DNA of 64,000 bases from Melieria omissa (Eukaryota > Arthropoda > Insecta > Diptera > Ulidiidae), in assembly GCA_963971225.1 (NCBI GenBank), contig OZ020269.1, forward strand, positions 35,299,264 to 35,363,263, read 5' to 3'. Shown one piece after another: positions 10,024-21,517 of this stretch (position 1 is its first letter; every line of letters begins with the position of its first letter). A program made the position numbers and the translations under genes. The notes under the pieces were generated by a model, which was given only the letters and a program-made list of their open reading frames with translations, ran no database searches and was not told the DNA's origin.

Positions 10024-13000
10024 TATCGTAGAGTGTAGAAAATAGAGACAGGAAAAAGCAACAAATTCTCAGCAGTCAGTCAGCGGCCGCAGAAGTTGCT
10101 CTGTGAGCTGCGGCTAGAGGACATGAGAATAAATTAACTGCCATGCAAATGACGCAATGTAAACACTTTGAAATTACTCGTTTGAAATCACGTATCTGGG
10201 TTCAATGTGAATCAAATTTCCAAATATTAAAACTTGAACTTTATATAAAAAGTGCTAAACAGCGATTTTATTTTCACCCGAAAATTGTATTGCAAACTTT
10301 TTTGACACCACTGGGTTGACAGTTACTCAGGATGGCACACTTTATATTGTTTACCTGTATCCCAGTGTACAACAGGCAATGATACATTTTATGTAATAAA
10401 AGATATACATAGTAAAAGAGAAAAGTACGAGAATATTCTTTAGAGAACACCAAATGTTTAATCAGTCAATTGGTCGAATTATGGATCAAACAGTGAAGTT
10501 CAACTGAGTAATGATAAAATGGCAAATTTTAAAGAGTTCAAATTCAGTAGCCATCTGTTTTGAATCTAAGAATATAGCATTTTAGAGCATGGAGCGAAAA
10601 ACTACGACATGCTTCCTGCAGCCGTGTCTGAAACGAACAAAAACGCAAAATCCGAGAAACAAATATTGCAGTAGTTTTTATTTTTATTTAATATGTATAT
10701 CCATGTCTTTAGTTATATAGTATACATATACACAGTCAAAATATTCCATGTACGACGCTTTTGTATAGAAATTCCACACATACAAATACATTTATTTGCT
10801 AAAAGATAACATAAACTACACACATGACGCACATCAAGTTATACATACATCCATAGTTAACACTACAACAATTTAAAAAAAAAAAACGTACATACAAGTG
10901 CATACTTTAGAGGAAGTTTAGTGAGTTAAAGTCACACACTGATGGGGTTAGGCTTTAGGTGCTTCCTTCTCATTAAAATAAAAAAAACTAGTGCATACTT
11001 TCATTGCCTAACACAAATAAGCCCCTCCAAGTGCCAAAACAGGTATATTGGACGTTCATAATCCGATGCAAAGAGTACCCAAATAGTTCGCCTTCGCGTT
11101 TTTATCGCAGTGTTTTTGTTTCAACTTATTTCGATCATTGGTATATTTTCAACCACAGCAAAAAAAAATGAAGGAAAATAAGAAGAATCCGAAGAATTGC
11201 TTTGATGTACAGATTTTATGCTATTAACGATATTATATTATTATATTATGTAAGGTTTGTGCTAGTTGTTGGTCAACAAACAATTTGTTACGTTGGTAAA
11301 TTTAGTAATGGTTGACAAATCAAAATTTTAATTAGTCGTCGCATCATTAACGTAATATAAAACAATGCACAACACCTATTACAACTCAGTATGATTTCTT
11401 AGCTTCGATTGCTTCAGTTGAGGAGCTTTTAAATCCCTCTTTGATTCGTTACCTGTCTGCAAAAAAATTGTCAAAAATAGCAGAGTGCTTTTACAGTCGA
11501 TGTGCAAAAACGATAAAATGGATGGGTACTTTTTTAGTTCACTGGCCTTCGTATAGAGTATCATCCGCCGAATATTAAACGAATAATTGTTAACTTGCAT
11601 ATCGCACTTTTCGCTTTAGTAAAACCGATGAGGAAAACAAGGAAAGTTGAAACTCCAATTCGTTAATATGTGTAGTTAGGATAGAAACTAGAGCTGATTT
11701 TTATGGTTTCTTATTTCTTTTCTGGCGAATGCGACTTTATGGAGCGCATAGCTGCAACAAAATATACATACTTTTCAATGCATTTAATATAATCAAGTAT
11801 AACTTTAACTATGCAAATTGTGAATTTATCTACTAACACATATGCATAAAATAATGTACAATAATAGTAGACACTCACTAAGGAACTATCTTTAGCACTA
11901 ATGGTGCAACTCCATGACACGCTTTTTTAGCCTGTCTTGCTTTCGACGCATTCAATAGATTGCACGCTTTGAGTTACACAAAGCGCTTTTGAAGCTTCAT
12001 CTAATCAGCTGACAGTAACACTTTGTGGGAATAAACTTGGCAAACTTGACGGCAATAAAGAAGGAAATTGTGGATTTTAATGAATCTATTGACTTAATCG
12101 AAGTGGTCAGGACCTTCAGGGCAGCCAATCCAATATAAATTGGGTCCAATATCAAATTGCGTGAAAACGAATACAACTACATAAATCTAAATCACACCCG
12201 GTGCTTGAATGTAATCGATAACTGTTATGCGATTTTTGTTCATTGTAAAATTGAAGTTAATAAATTAATTGAACGCATTTTACTCACTGAAATATTTCTA
12301 TACTTCGCATGAATAATATCTTTTAGCACCAAAATTGAAAGACAATATTTACGGGAAAAAGCTATTTGTCAATAACATTTAGAACGAAATATAAATTTAC
12401 CACCCGCCGCGATCAGCTCGTCTGTTCGAACGATGCGAGCAAGGCGTCGAAGAGTGGAAACTTGCGCTATGTAACTCGTTCCATACAAAAACACTGATTC
12501 ACTGATTTTTTACAGATGCAACGAAAACATTTCAGCGTACCAAGCATGTTATGGAGCTCCACTTTAAGATTTAGATCTAATAACAAATCACTTCATGCTA
12601 AGGTTTTAGAATATTTGAGGCCTATATTGTTAACGCGCAACGCCCGAGTCGAGCATATGGCAGAGTAGTTCGACTGCTGATAATACATCGATTGAGCCCG
12701 GTATTGGTCGTGTACTGACTTCAGAGATGATAGTTTATTTTCTCCATAGTTAAAACGACGTGTTTTTTTTGTGTTTAAATCTCTTCTATAAGCTGTTTCT
12801 TTGGTAAATAAAAGTAAAAATCTAATGTTACAACACAAAATCAACTCTAGCTTCGTCTATGAAGCGTTAGTGCACTTCAAGTTTAATTCAATTACGTTTT
12901 TGGTTTTTGCATAGATAGTAGATTAAATGTGACTTGCTACCTTGCGGCCTCTTTAACTAAGATTACCAAACTGTGGACAGATACTACTTTAATAGCATAC

Positions 13001-13237
13001 ATATTTAATATTAAATGGCCTTAGATATGTTAGAATATAAAATAATTGTGTCTTTGCTTTGTTGTTGATAGTTTTTCTGAGATTATGTTTACACCAATAC
13101 ATATGTAGCATGATTAAGTCGATTCGAATTTAGGCGCCGTTATTTTATAACTGCCATTTGGTCCAATTTTCAGAATAGAGAACTAGGGTAGCATTGCGTA
13201 TATGCAGCACTGCTTAGGGCTATGAGGGACTAAAGGA
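10024..13237. other. Long spacer downstream of the PXK-type gene
   Basis: AT-rich with scattered short repeats of ATGTA/TACAT type. No exon with family similarity, transposon ends, tRNA or tandem array was recognised on either strand. The right part (about 12.9-13.24 kb) should be 3' UTR of the minus-strand PXK-type gene. Confidence 0.45.
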
Positions 13238-16200
13238 CTAGTCGTTGGAGCGGACTTTCCGCAGCGAGCCCCGATTGAATTTGCAAATTGACTCGAGTAG
13301 CGCTGATCGGGCAGGTTCGCTATGGTCATCGGATGAAATATTAGGTGATGACGACTGTCGCTCAACGTCCGCCAGTAAAGTTATCTGCTTGACTGACTGC
13401 TGCTGCTGAAGTACCTGCCCTGCTGGCGTGGGCGGCGGAGCTGTTAACGGAAACATTAAAAAAATACATTCAGCACATACACGCACATTTAAGGCGTTGC
13501 ACTTAACACGTACATTTCAGGTCTGAAGGCGACGGTATTGGAACTGCATCTCGTGGTGTGTTCATGCTTAGCACACTGTCGGACCGATCGAACGGAGCGC
13601 TGCCACCCACCAGTGCCGCCGATCCACTTGCCGACGACAATGACAACCGACCGTTACCAGTTTGCAGGGAGGTCTGTTGCTTTAGCTTCGACTGCTTGTG
13701 TTCCAATTTCTGTAGGACATTATTTTCAACTAAGTATGCACCAAATGCCCGATTAGAGCCTAGCAGACTTACCGCCTTCTGTTTCGATTTGCGTTTCTCC
13801 TCCTCGGAACTCATGAGTTCTTGCACTCGTACAATACGCTTTTGATTCTTCACTGACTTTTGCTCATCACGCAGCCTCATCTCGGCTTTAAGCGCAGCCT
13901 GCTTTATCAATTCCTTGGCATTAAGTGACAATTTGAAGTACGACTTTTTTGAATCTTCACCACTTGCGGTATCACTGGCAAAATTGGCGTGCTGCGTGAA
14001 GAATTGGTGAGCGACAATCTGCTGAAGCGTGGGCAGACCGGCTCGGAACGCCTCTTTCGATAATATACTCTCTAACAAGTTTTCTGTCGCGGGAGAGGGA
14101 AATAGAAGGCATAGCAGCAACAACTAATCTTTACATGCATCACTTACTCAGCGATTCGGGACAGTCGTTAATTTGCCGGGCCACCGACTCTTGCAGTGGA
14201 TACCCCATAGCCATTTCAAAGAGAACATGCCCAAAGGAGTACACATCTATCGCTTCCATCGAATGGATTTTGCTGTGTTGCACAAAGAATGGCCGATAAA
14301 ACGCCGGCACACCTAGTATATAATTCTCAATATCCAACAATTTAACGCAGTCATCGGTTATAACGATATTACCGGAATGAAGGTGTCCTGTAATCACAAG
14401 AATACCCTTAGATGTGTATTCGAAGCTGCCAGCCAACTAACTACTAGCAAAACAAATTTAATATCGAGTCACGCGGTTGATGCTACCCACCGTATGGATA
14501 TCCTTTGGCGTGCATATACACCAAAGCGTCCAAAATCTGGCGGCCGTACGTAGCGACTTGTTTCATTGTAAGCGCAGTCCTTCCCTTTGGATTCCCATAT
14601 TTGCTAAGAAAGGGGTTCTTCGGAGTCGCCATGCACAGAATATCTTTTAGTGTGCCGTGCTTATAAAATCTGTAAGTGCCGGATGTACATTCTAAAAGTT
14701 AGCAATTCCTCGACGCAACATCGTATAACTTACTTGCGTATTGCAACGCACCCATTCTCATTATGCGCTGCGTATACGACCGGTTCTATGAAAGGATGCT
14801 GCAAGGCAGTCAAGCTCTTCAATATTCCTCCCATTTCCTTTTCATCAATGTATTTGTCCGGTCCATACTCTATCCATTCCAACACCAATTCCGACGACTC
14901 CAACATGCCACTGTCCAATGAGCCGCCACTGCCATTACTGCCGGACGCAGCAAAGTGCTTGCTCTGGTGCGACTGTGATCCGCTTTTTACTAACAATTTG
15001 TTTCCTGTCTTTTCTGGCGGCTTGGGCGATACCTTGAAGTAATGCTTGCGCAGACGCCAGCCTATTGCTCCAAGGGAGGTGCTCAGAGTCCAGACACCCT
15101 CACTGCGTAAGCACAACATTGCATTTTGAACGGCTTGATCTGCGACGGATGGAAATAATATCAATTTCTAATGACATCTGCTGACAAGGTGTGAAATCTT
15201 ATATTAAAATATTAACATCTCGAAAACGCATGCGTTCCGACAGCGTTCGATAACAGTTTTATAAGGAGACTACATACAAGGCACAATACGACTTTTACAA
15301 CCCCTTCTGTATTCTAGAAATAGTGTCAGTTGCGATTTCTTCACGAACTTATTTTATTACTAATTGTTAAACAAATCCAAATCCCTTATTGAGGAGCTTG
15401 AGTTATTTTGAAAATGGATACCAAAGTCTAAAAAACTGTCTACAGTTGTATGTTTACAACAGTAGTTAACATTGGAATTGCTACTATCAAAGGCAGCAGG
15501 CATTGCTCAGTGGATTCTGTGTTATACTTTTAGCTAGGAAGGTGTAGAGATATGACTAATAAAAACACTTGACTTGATAAAAAAAAATACATGAATGGGC
15601 TCTGTGTTGATTCCTACTCGCCTATAATAATTGTTAAGCCTTATTTGGCAACGGTTGTGTAGCTCTTAGTTTAGTTTGGTCCTTTGATTTGTTTTAGTTT
15701 GCAAGCATACGTTGGTCCTCTGAGCGACTTTTAGCAGTATTACGAATATTTTGGCGCACTGCTTTCAAGCGCGACTTACCATGAAACGATTGCGAGTAGC
15801 TGTCCGGATCGACGAAGCGCTTTGCCGGCAGCGATGATGCTAATATGGGGTTCATTAGAACGGAGTTTATGTAAATCTGCAGTGCTTGCCTCCGCTCAGC
15901 TATGAAATCAGGCCGCATGTTACCAAATAGCCGTTTGCCTGGCATGGGCAGATCGATACCAGAAATGCAGATACATTTGTGCAGCTCGGCGAAGTCATTG
16001 TAGCGGCGTAAAATCTTCCAGCAATTCTCCTTATTCGGGCCACGTTGTAGACGTAGCAGATACTCCTGCAATTTAATGAACTTCACTGTGAATGTAGAAA
16101 GCGACATGTGGTCATCTATTCGTCAAAGCCTGCCGTTACGAATCGTAACTAGCACACAAGTTTGTATGTATCACATGTTGTAATTTTGATTATGCCGCAC

Positions 16201-16276
16201 TTCACTACAGGCGCAACTGCAACTCACATGCAGATGAGTCAAAGACTTTAAAGGAGCCTGCCGCAACTTTGCGCAT
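13238..16276 (-). CDS. PX-domain pseudokinase (PXK/MONaKA family)
   Basis: Eight exons: 16276-16228, 16085-15780, 15139-14734, 14669-14491, 14387-14148, 14083-13773, 13709-13514, 13440-13238; 1890 nt, 629 residues. Every junction is GT..AG with matching phase. Residues about 20-120 form a PX phosphoinositide-binding domain (YLLRLQRGPNKENCWKILRR, IDLPMPGKRLFGNMRPDFIA). Residues about 145-390 form a protein-kinase-like domain. Near the C terminus (about 605-625) is a WH2-like actin-binding motif, RSALLESICKFNRGSLRKV. In place of the catalytic HRD loop the protein has HLHSGNIV, and DFG is replaced by LLDIEN, so it is probably catalytically weak or dead, as in vertebrate PXK. PXK proteins act on endosomes in receptor trafficking. 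The Drosophila counterpart is CG8726. Exon 1 was chosen because its ATG frame joins in phase to the PX exon across a 142-bp intron. The ATG 22 bp inside that intron, at 16107, is the alternative start. Confidence 0.88.
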
Positions 16277-17444
16277 GGTCCTTAAAGAAATAATGCGCCA
16301 AGGCACATCGCCTAAAAACTAAATCAGTTCGATATACGCATGTATCATGGCAGTCGCCTGTGCGGCGGCATAGTATCGATTTTTCTGCGCTCATCAGCCA
16401 TCACATATGTATGTACAACCCCACACCGACTATCCACAGGTCTCGTACAAATAACTAGCATTTTTATTTACCGTATGACCGTTCACTTCCTGCGCCGTTT
16501 CAATTACGCAAATAATCGGTTGGGTATCATCGAGCTTGTTTCTTTGGCCGTAACTTCTCTCAAATATTGCCATTTGTCGTCCACTTTAAAAGCGAATGCA
16601 TCTTCGACGGATGCAGTAGACTCCAACCAACCATTTGCCAACCGGCCCACTCGTTCAATTACAACAATTAATAATTTTTGTTAATGTACTGATTTCGATG
16701 AAATGTTTTCTATTCTATTACAAGTTCCAAGAAAAAATTTACAGCACTTGAGAAATATGGCAATAATTGTTACACTCCCTGTCTTCTACTCGTGTTGTCA
16801 TTGCCAAGGTGGCGCGTTCTAAAATAAGTGTAATCGGAAAATTGTTGGAAGGCGAACGCTGGATAGTCAGTGTTGGGAAGTAATGTATTTTGTCAATGCT
16901 CGCAGTTCTAATTATGCATTGGATGAGTCCATAGTGAAATTAATAAAGTGTGCCAGATAGCAGGAACTCTCTCTTCAACGTACAATTATTCTCTGACAGT
17001 TAATGTAATTATGATGAAAACTGCCAGATTTCATAACCCATCTGTGCTGTATGAAAAAATGTCAAAATAAATTCTTGTTTGAAAATACATTCTGCACCAA
17101 AACCGACACAAAAAATGCAATAACGTGCAAGGAAAAACGTGCTGTGTCTGCAAAATCGCAAGGCAATGCAGTTTATATATTTTTCTAACACAAAATAAAT
17201 TATGAAAATATATTTTTCTGGAGTACTGGAAGAAAATTTAAAATTGTTTGCTATTGTAGCGACAACAAAAATAAAGGTTAATCGAACTGACACAAATAAA
17301 TTGACATATTGATAATTGCTTCTCAGAGAAATAAGTGTACCTCATCTACTTGGCACACTTTATTGATTTCACTATGGATGAGTCCATTGCAAGAGTTATG
17401 TCTGATTTTAATTCTTGCATCCTAGATTTAAGGAAAGCTTTATA
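16277..17444. other. Spacer between the divergent PXK-type gene and CSN4 (left part)
   Basis: No exon or element recognised. The segment nearest 16277 should hold the PXK-type promoter and 5' UTR on the minus strand. Confidence 0.4.
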
Positions 17445-17645
17445 GTACAGCGGGTTCGACTCCTAAGTCGGGCTAGTTAAGCCCTCGTCCACTCCCATCG
17501 CTCATCATATGTATATGATGAGCATATAAGAGTTATAAGGAACGCACTTGTGCGCTCATGGCAGGTAATGGCTAAACCTCCAAGTAAGGCAAAAAACTAC
17601 CAACTACTAACCGATGTTCGGATTCGGTGTTGAACTGTAAGTCGC
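17445..17645 (+). mobile_element. Truncated tRNA-derived SINE (family 1)
   Basis: It begins within the tRNA-like head (GGGTTCGACTCC, a box B) and continues through the family body (CATCGCTCA..., CGCACTTGTGCGCTCATGGC, AATGGCTAAACCTCCAAGT, GTTCGGATTCGGTG). The same body occurs at 50213-50609. The 5' part of the head (box A) is degraded. No target duplication seen. Confidence 0.65.
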
Positions 17646-18040
17646 ATTTGGTGCTTTTGTACCAAACAATTATTTGGGTGTTTTGTACTCTTAAAATGCC
17701 CTTTACCTTCACCATTAACTATTACAGGTTGCAGTGGAAAGAGACCTCCTGCTCTATACACAAACAGCATCTACTAATTACCAAAATACGTAACTTGACT
17801 CATTTTGAAACATTTCAACTTTTCTGACTGAAGTGATGTAGTTATTCTCTCAAACAATTTAATTCGTAAAGAATTGGAGACGCAGAAGATTATCCTGGTC
17901 ATATGGGATTGACTGGAACACAGATTTTTCTTTCTAATAAACTATGGATATCTGAACTTGAACAAGCAACTTTAAATGTATAACAATATACATAATTAAA
18001 CAATACTTAAATTGCAGTGCAGTATGTTTATGCTAAAAAA

Positions 18041-18482
18041 TGCACCTAAAAATAAGTATTTTCTAGACTAACCAAAGGCCGCTGAATACGAAACCGAAAA
18101 TCAAAAACTGTTTTAAGAAGCGTTTTCGCAAAATATTCGAAGGAGAGGAGATAATTTATTTTATCTTTGAGAAAATCGTTCCAAGATTTTTGTTTTTTGA
18201 ACATGGTAGAAAGAATCCCAATTTTTTTAATTTCACCATCAGTACCTTCCACAAATCTCATCTGATTTGGACAATCTATATATCGCTGGAATGGCTAAGG
18301 TATTATCATTTGAACGATGGACTGCTTGTGTTAGTCGGATGACTCGTTGTTTCACAACTGAAACAACAGGAATGGTTTTTCGAGGTTTTTTGAAAATGCT
18401 TCTTAAAAAATATGGTAATTTTTAGTTTCGAGTTCAGCGGCCCAAAGTTTGTCTGAAAAATACTTTTGTTACTTTAGGTGCA
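18041..18482. mobile_element. MITE, family A, copy 1
   Basis: The ends are inverted: TGCACCTAAAAATAAGTATT at 18041 and its inverse (ATACTTTTGTTACTTTAGGT...) ending at 18482. An inner inverted stretch TTTTCTAGAC...GCCGCTGAA also pairs with the right side. A second copy lies at 49315-53693, split by later insertions, and shares most of the body (for example TATATCGCTGGAA, TTTTTAGTTTCGWGTTCAG). No coding sequence; superfamily unknown. Confidence 0.7.
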
Positions 18483-18873
18483 CGCGATTAACCCATGGCG
18501 AGTAGCGTAATATACGAGTACGCTATTTATTATGTACCGGTGAGCGTACCCTTAGCAGTAGTACCAGTAGGCAAAATGGGATCTTACTTAGTAAGATTCG
18601 CATTATAAAACTACTCTATCTTAGTTTGTGGAGTCTAGTCTCTTGACTACTGACGTTAAATATAAATTTTTTAGTGATAACAGAGAACTAATATTACAAA
18701 CAGGTGATGATTTGCATTGAATTTGACTTCGCTGTTCTCTTTATGCTGTCCACAATCGAAATATCGATAAATTGATGCAGTGTTTTGGCATCCGTAGAAT
18801 TAATGAAATTTAAATTGATAAGAGAAAACAATTCGAGAACTGCAGTATTTTTTTCTGATCTGGGTCTAACAAC
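18483..18873 (+). other. Upstream flank of CSN4
   Basis: AT-rich sequence immediately 5' of the CSN4 start codon, which should contain its promoter and short 5' UTR. No TATA box, Inr or DPE could be assigned with confidence. Confidence 0.35.
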
Positions 18874-20150
18874 ATGGCTATTAGTGCAAGCACTTTACGT
18901 TCCCAGTTGATGGAGCTGGCCAGCTTTTCTGGCACGCATAAGGAACAGGCCGACAGGTACCGGCTTCTGTTGGAGGCTGTCCTCTCGAATTCCGGCAGCG
19001 ATTTGGTAGACACACTCAAACTGTTTGTGGAGGCGATCGTAAATGAGCACGTCAGCCTAGTAATTTCTCGGCAGATTCTGAACGACGTAGGTATCCAGTT
19101 GGGCAAGTTGCCCGACGAGGTATCCCGGCAAGTCTCCCATTTCACGCTGGAAAAGGTGCAACCGCGTGTGATTTCTTTCGAAGAGCAGGTCGCCGTCATC
19201 CGACAACACTTGGCTGAAATTTACGAGCGTAAGCAGCAGTGGCACGATGCGGCCAATGTGCTCGTGGGCATCCCACTGGAGACTGGGCAGAAGCAGTACA
19301 CCGTCAATTATAAGCTAGACACGTATCTGAAGATCGCGCGCCTATACCTAGAAGACAATGACTCAGCACAGGCAGAGTTTTTCATAAATCGCGCTTCATT
19401 GCTGCAAGCGGAGACGACGGATGAAGGCCTACAGGTACGTGCGTGTATGCACAAATAGAACAAATGCTACATTTGGTCCCTTTTCAGGTTCTTTATAAGG
19501 TGTGTTACGCCCGGGTGCTTGACTATCGGCGAAAGTTCATTGAAGCAGCTCAGCGCTACAATGAGCTTTCTTATCGCACAATCGTCGAGGAGGAGGAACG
19601 TATGCGAGCGCTTAAAAAGGCATTGATTTGTACAGTGCTAGCTTCGGCTGGGCAACAGCGCTCCCGCATGTTGGCCACGCTTTTCAAGGATGAGCGCTGT
19701 CAGCAGCTGCCCGCTTATGCGATTCTGGAGAAAATGTACTTGGACCGCATTATAAGGCGAACTGAGCTTCAGGAGTTCGAGGCACTACTGCAACCCCATC
19801 AAAAAGCTACCACAGTTGACGGCTCATCGATTTTGGATCGGGCTGTGTTCGAGCACAACCTTCTATCTGCCAGCAAACTGTACAACAACATAACGTTTGA
19901 GGAACTTGGTGCTTTGCTGGAAATACCGGCAGCCAAAGCCGAGAACATCGCATCGCAGATGATAACCGAAGGTCGCATGAACGGTCACATCGACCAAATA
20001 TCTGGTATTGTGCATTTTGAAAATCGCGAGGTGTTGCCGTTATGGGATCGACAAATACAGTCATTGTGCTATCAAGTCAACTCCATAATCGAGAAGATTG
20101 CAGCTGCAGAGCCGGACTGGATGACAAAAACGCTGGACACCATGAACTGA
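18874..20150 (+). CDS. CSN4: COP9 signalosome subunit 4
   Basis: Two exons, 18874-19434 and 19488-20150, separated by a 53-bp intron (CAG|GTACGT ... TTTTCAG|GTT); 407 residues, the usual length for the family. CSN4 is a PCI-domain subunit of the COP9 signalosome, which removes NEDD8 from cullins and so controls cullin-RING ubiquitin ligases in the nucleus and cytoplasm. The N-terminal two thirds are helical TPR-like repeats ([40 protein letters not shown]). The PCI winged-helix module lies at about residues 290-370 ([35 protein letters not shown]). A C-terminal helix ends TLDTMN. The start is the first ATG of the conserved frame (AACATGGC). It is head to head with the PXK-type gene and tail to tail with ACC, as expected from the Drosophila neighbourhood. 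Confidence 0.95.
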
Positions 20151-20226
20151 GTATTGAGGTGTTCATTAAGTTCAAATCAAAAGAACGATATTGCTTATAA
20201 TTTTTCACTTTTCTGTAACTTAATTT

Positions 20227-20232
20227 AATAAA
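20227..20232 (+). terminator. CSN4 polyadenylation signal
   Basis: AATAAA 77 bp after the CSN4 stop codon, in a T-rich context; the only canonical signal close behind the gene. Confidence 0.6.
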
Positions 20233-20239
20233 TTCTCTA

Positions 20240-21517
20240 CTATTCTGAAATAATTGTGTCTTTCAACGGCACGGTGACATCAGTAGAAAATGCGTTGTAT
20301 TTCTAAGGATCTTCAGGTAATTTTAAAACATACAACTTTTCTAATTATTTACATTTTTGTATGGTCACTAAAAGAACGGATATTCCTGACGCGCTGTATT
20401 TCGACCTCAAGCTCTGGAATTGTGCGCTAGAAATTTCACAAAACCTTAAGGAAAGAAATCGCACGTTCTTGGTGGTCTTCTTTGGAAGATTGTACGTTAC
20501 GCAAATCATTGCTCCAACAAATCGATGGTTTTCACAATTACAACGCGTTCATCCTCCGCGTAGCTCTCCATATGTAATAATCGGAATAATCGTTAACGAC
20601 AGCTGTCAAATTTCATAGCTGCCACTTGCACTTGCAAAAATTCCACAAAATGTAAATCGTACATTTTATTGGAACACCCTATATTAATCATATGATACAA
20701 AGAAGACCAATTGACTGTGAAAAAACTTACAAAGTTTAACTAGAAACACCACAAATACAGCCCGACGTGATTGTAATTTAATTAAGTAGGAAAACCCGTT
20801 TTACCTATAATTGCCAAGATGGAAAAGATACCTTTCAGGAAATATTTTTAACTTCATTTTATTTGCTATTCATAGTAGGCCCACAGATAAAGTAGTTTTA
20901 ATTACTAAAGTTGCTGTGACAGCAAAGTGACCGTGGCAATATTTACATGCAATAAGGGATGTGCGATCACTTATTTGAAGCAGTTTATTTACAATGTTTT
21001 AATTTGTTCGAAAATTCATAAATGATACTGGTTTAAATGAAAAATATTATCTATATAATATTTGAATATTCATTGTGAAATATGGTACAAGTTATTGACA
21101 ATCCATAAATTATACTATTACTCGAGAATATGTTATGATAATTGAATGTTTTTGTGGTCTCATATAACATACAATGCTATATTTGCATCGCAACTGAGTG
21201 TTCATCACTCTCCCCAAAGACGTGTCAGTAGTGAGGAGTATTATTTTTATGCTAATCCGTTTCGAGGAGTCCCAAAACTAAGTTATCCCATAAAGTAGTA
21301 GGTACATTTCAATTCCATTAAAAATGTTTAACAAAACAATATACATAGTATAACTAAAACAACAGTTTGTAAATATAAACAAAAGAATGGGAAGAGGATG
21401 TCCACTTTTGTGACTCTCAGACGTCTGTGTAGCCGGCAGAGATGCAGGTTTCAATGTTTTGCTCCTGCACAAGGAAAAGGGAGCATAAGTGGATTAGTAT
21501 TGACTTGCGTCGTAGCA
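20240..21517. other. Spacer between convergent CSN4 and ACC, including ACC 3' UTR
   Basis: No exon recognised on either strand; the short frames at 20361-20618 and 21278-21472 show no family similarity. The right end is the 3' UTR of ACC on the minus strand, which starts after the stop codon at 21518-21520. No clear AATAAA for ACC was fixed. Confidence 0.4.

Noticed and set aside
20361..20618. 85-codon plus-strand frame behind CSN4
   Set aside because: No similarity and no regulatory context; lies in the convergent spacer.
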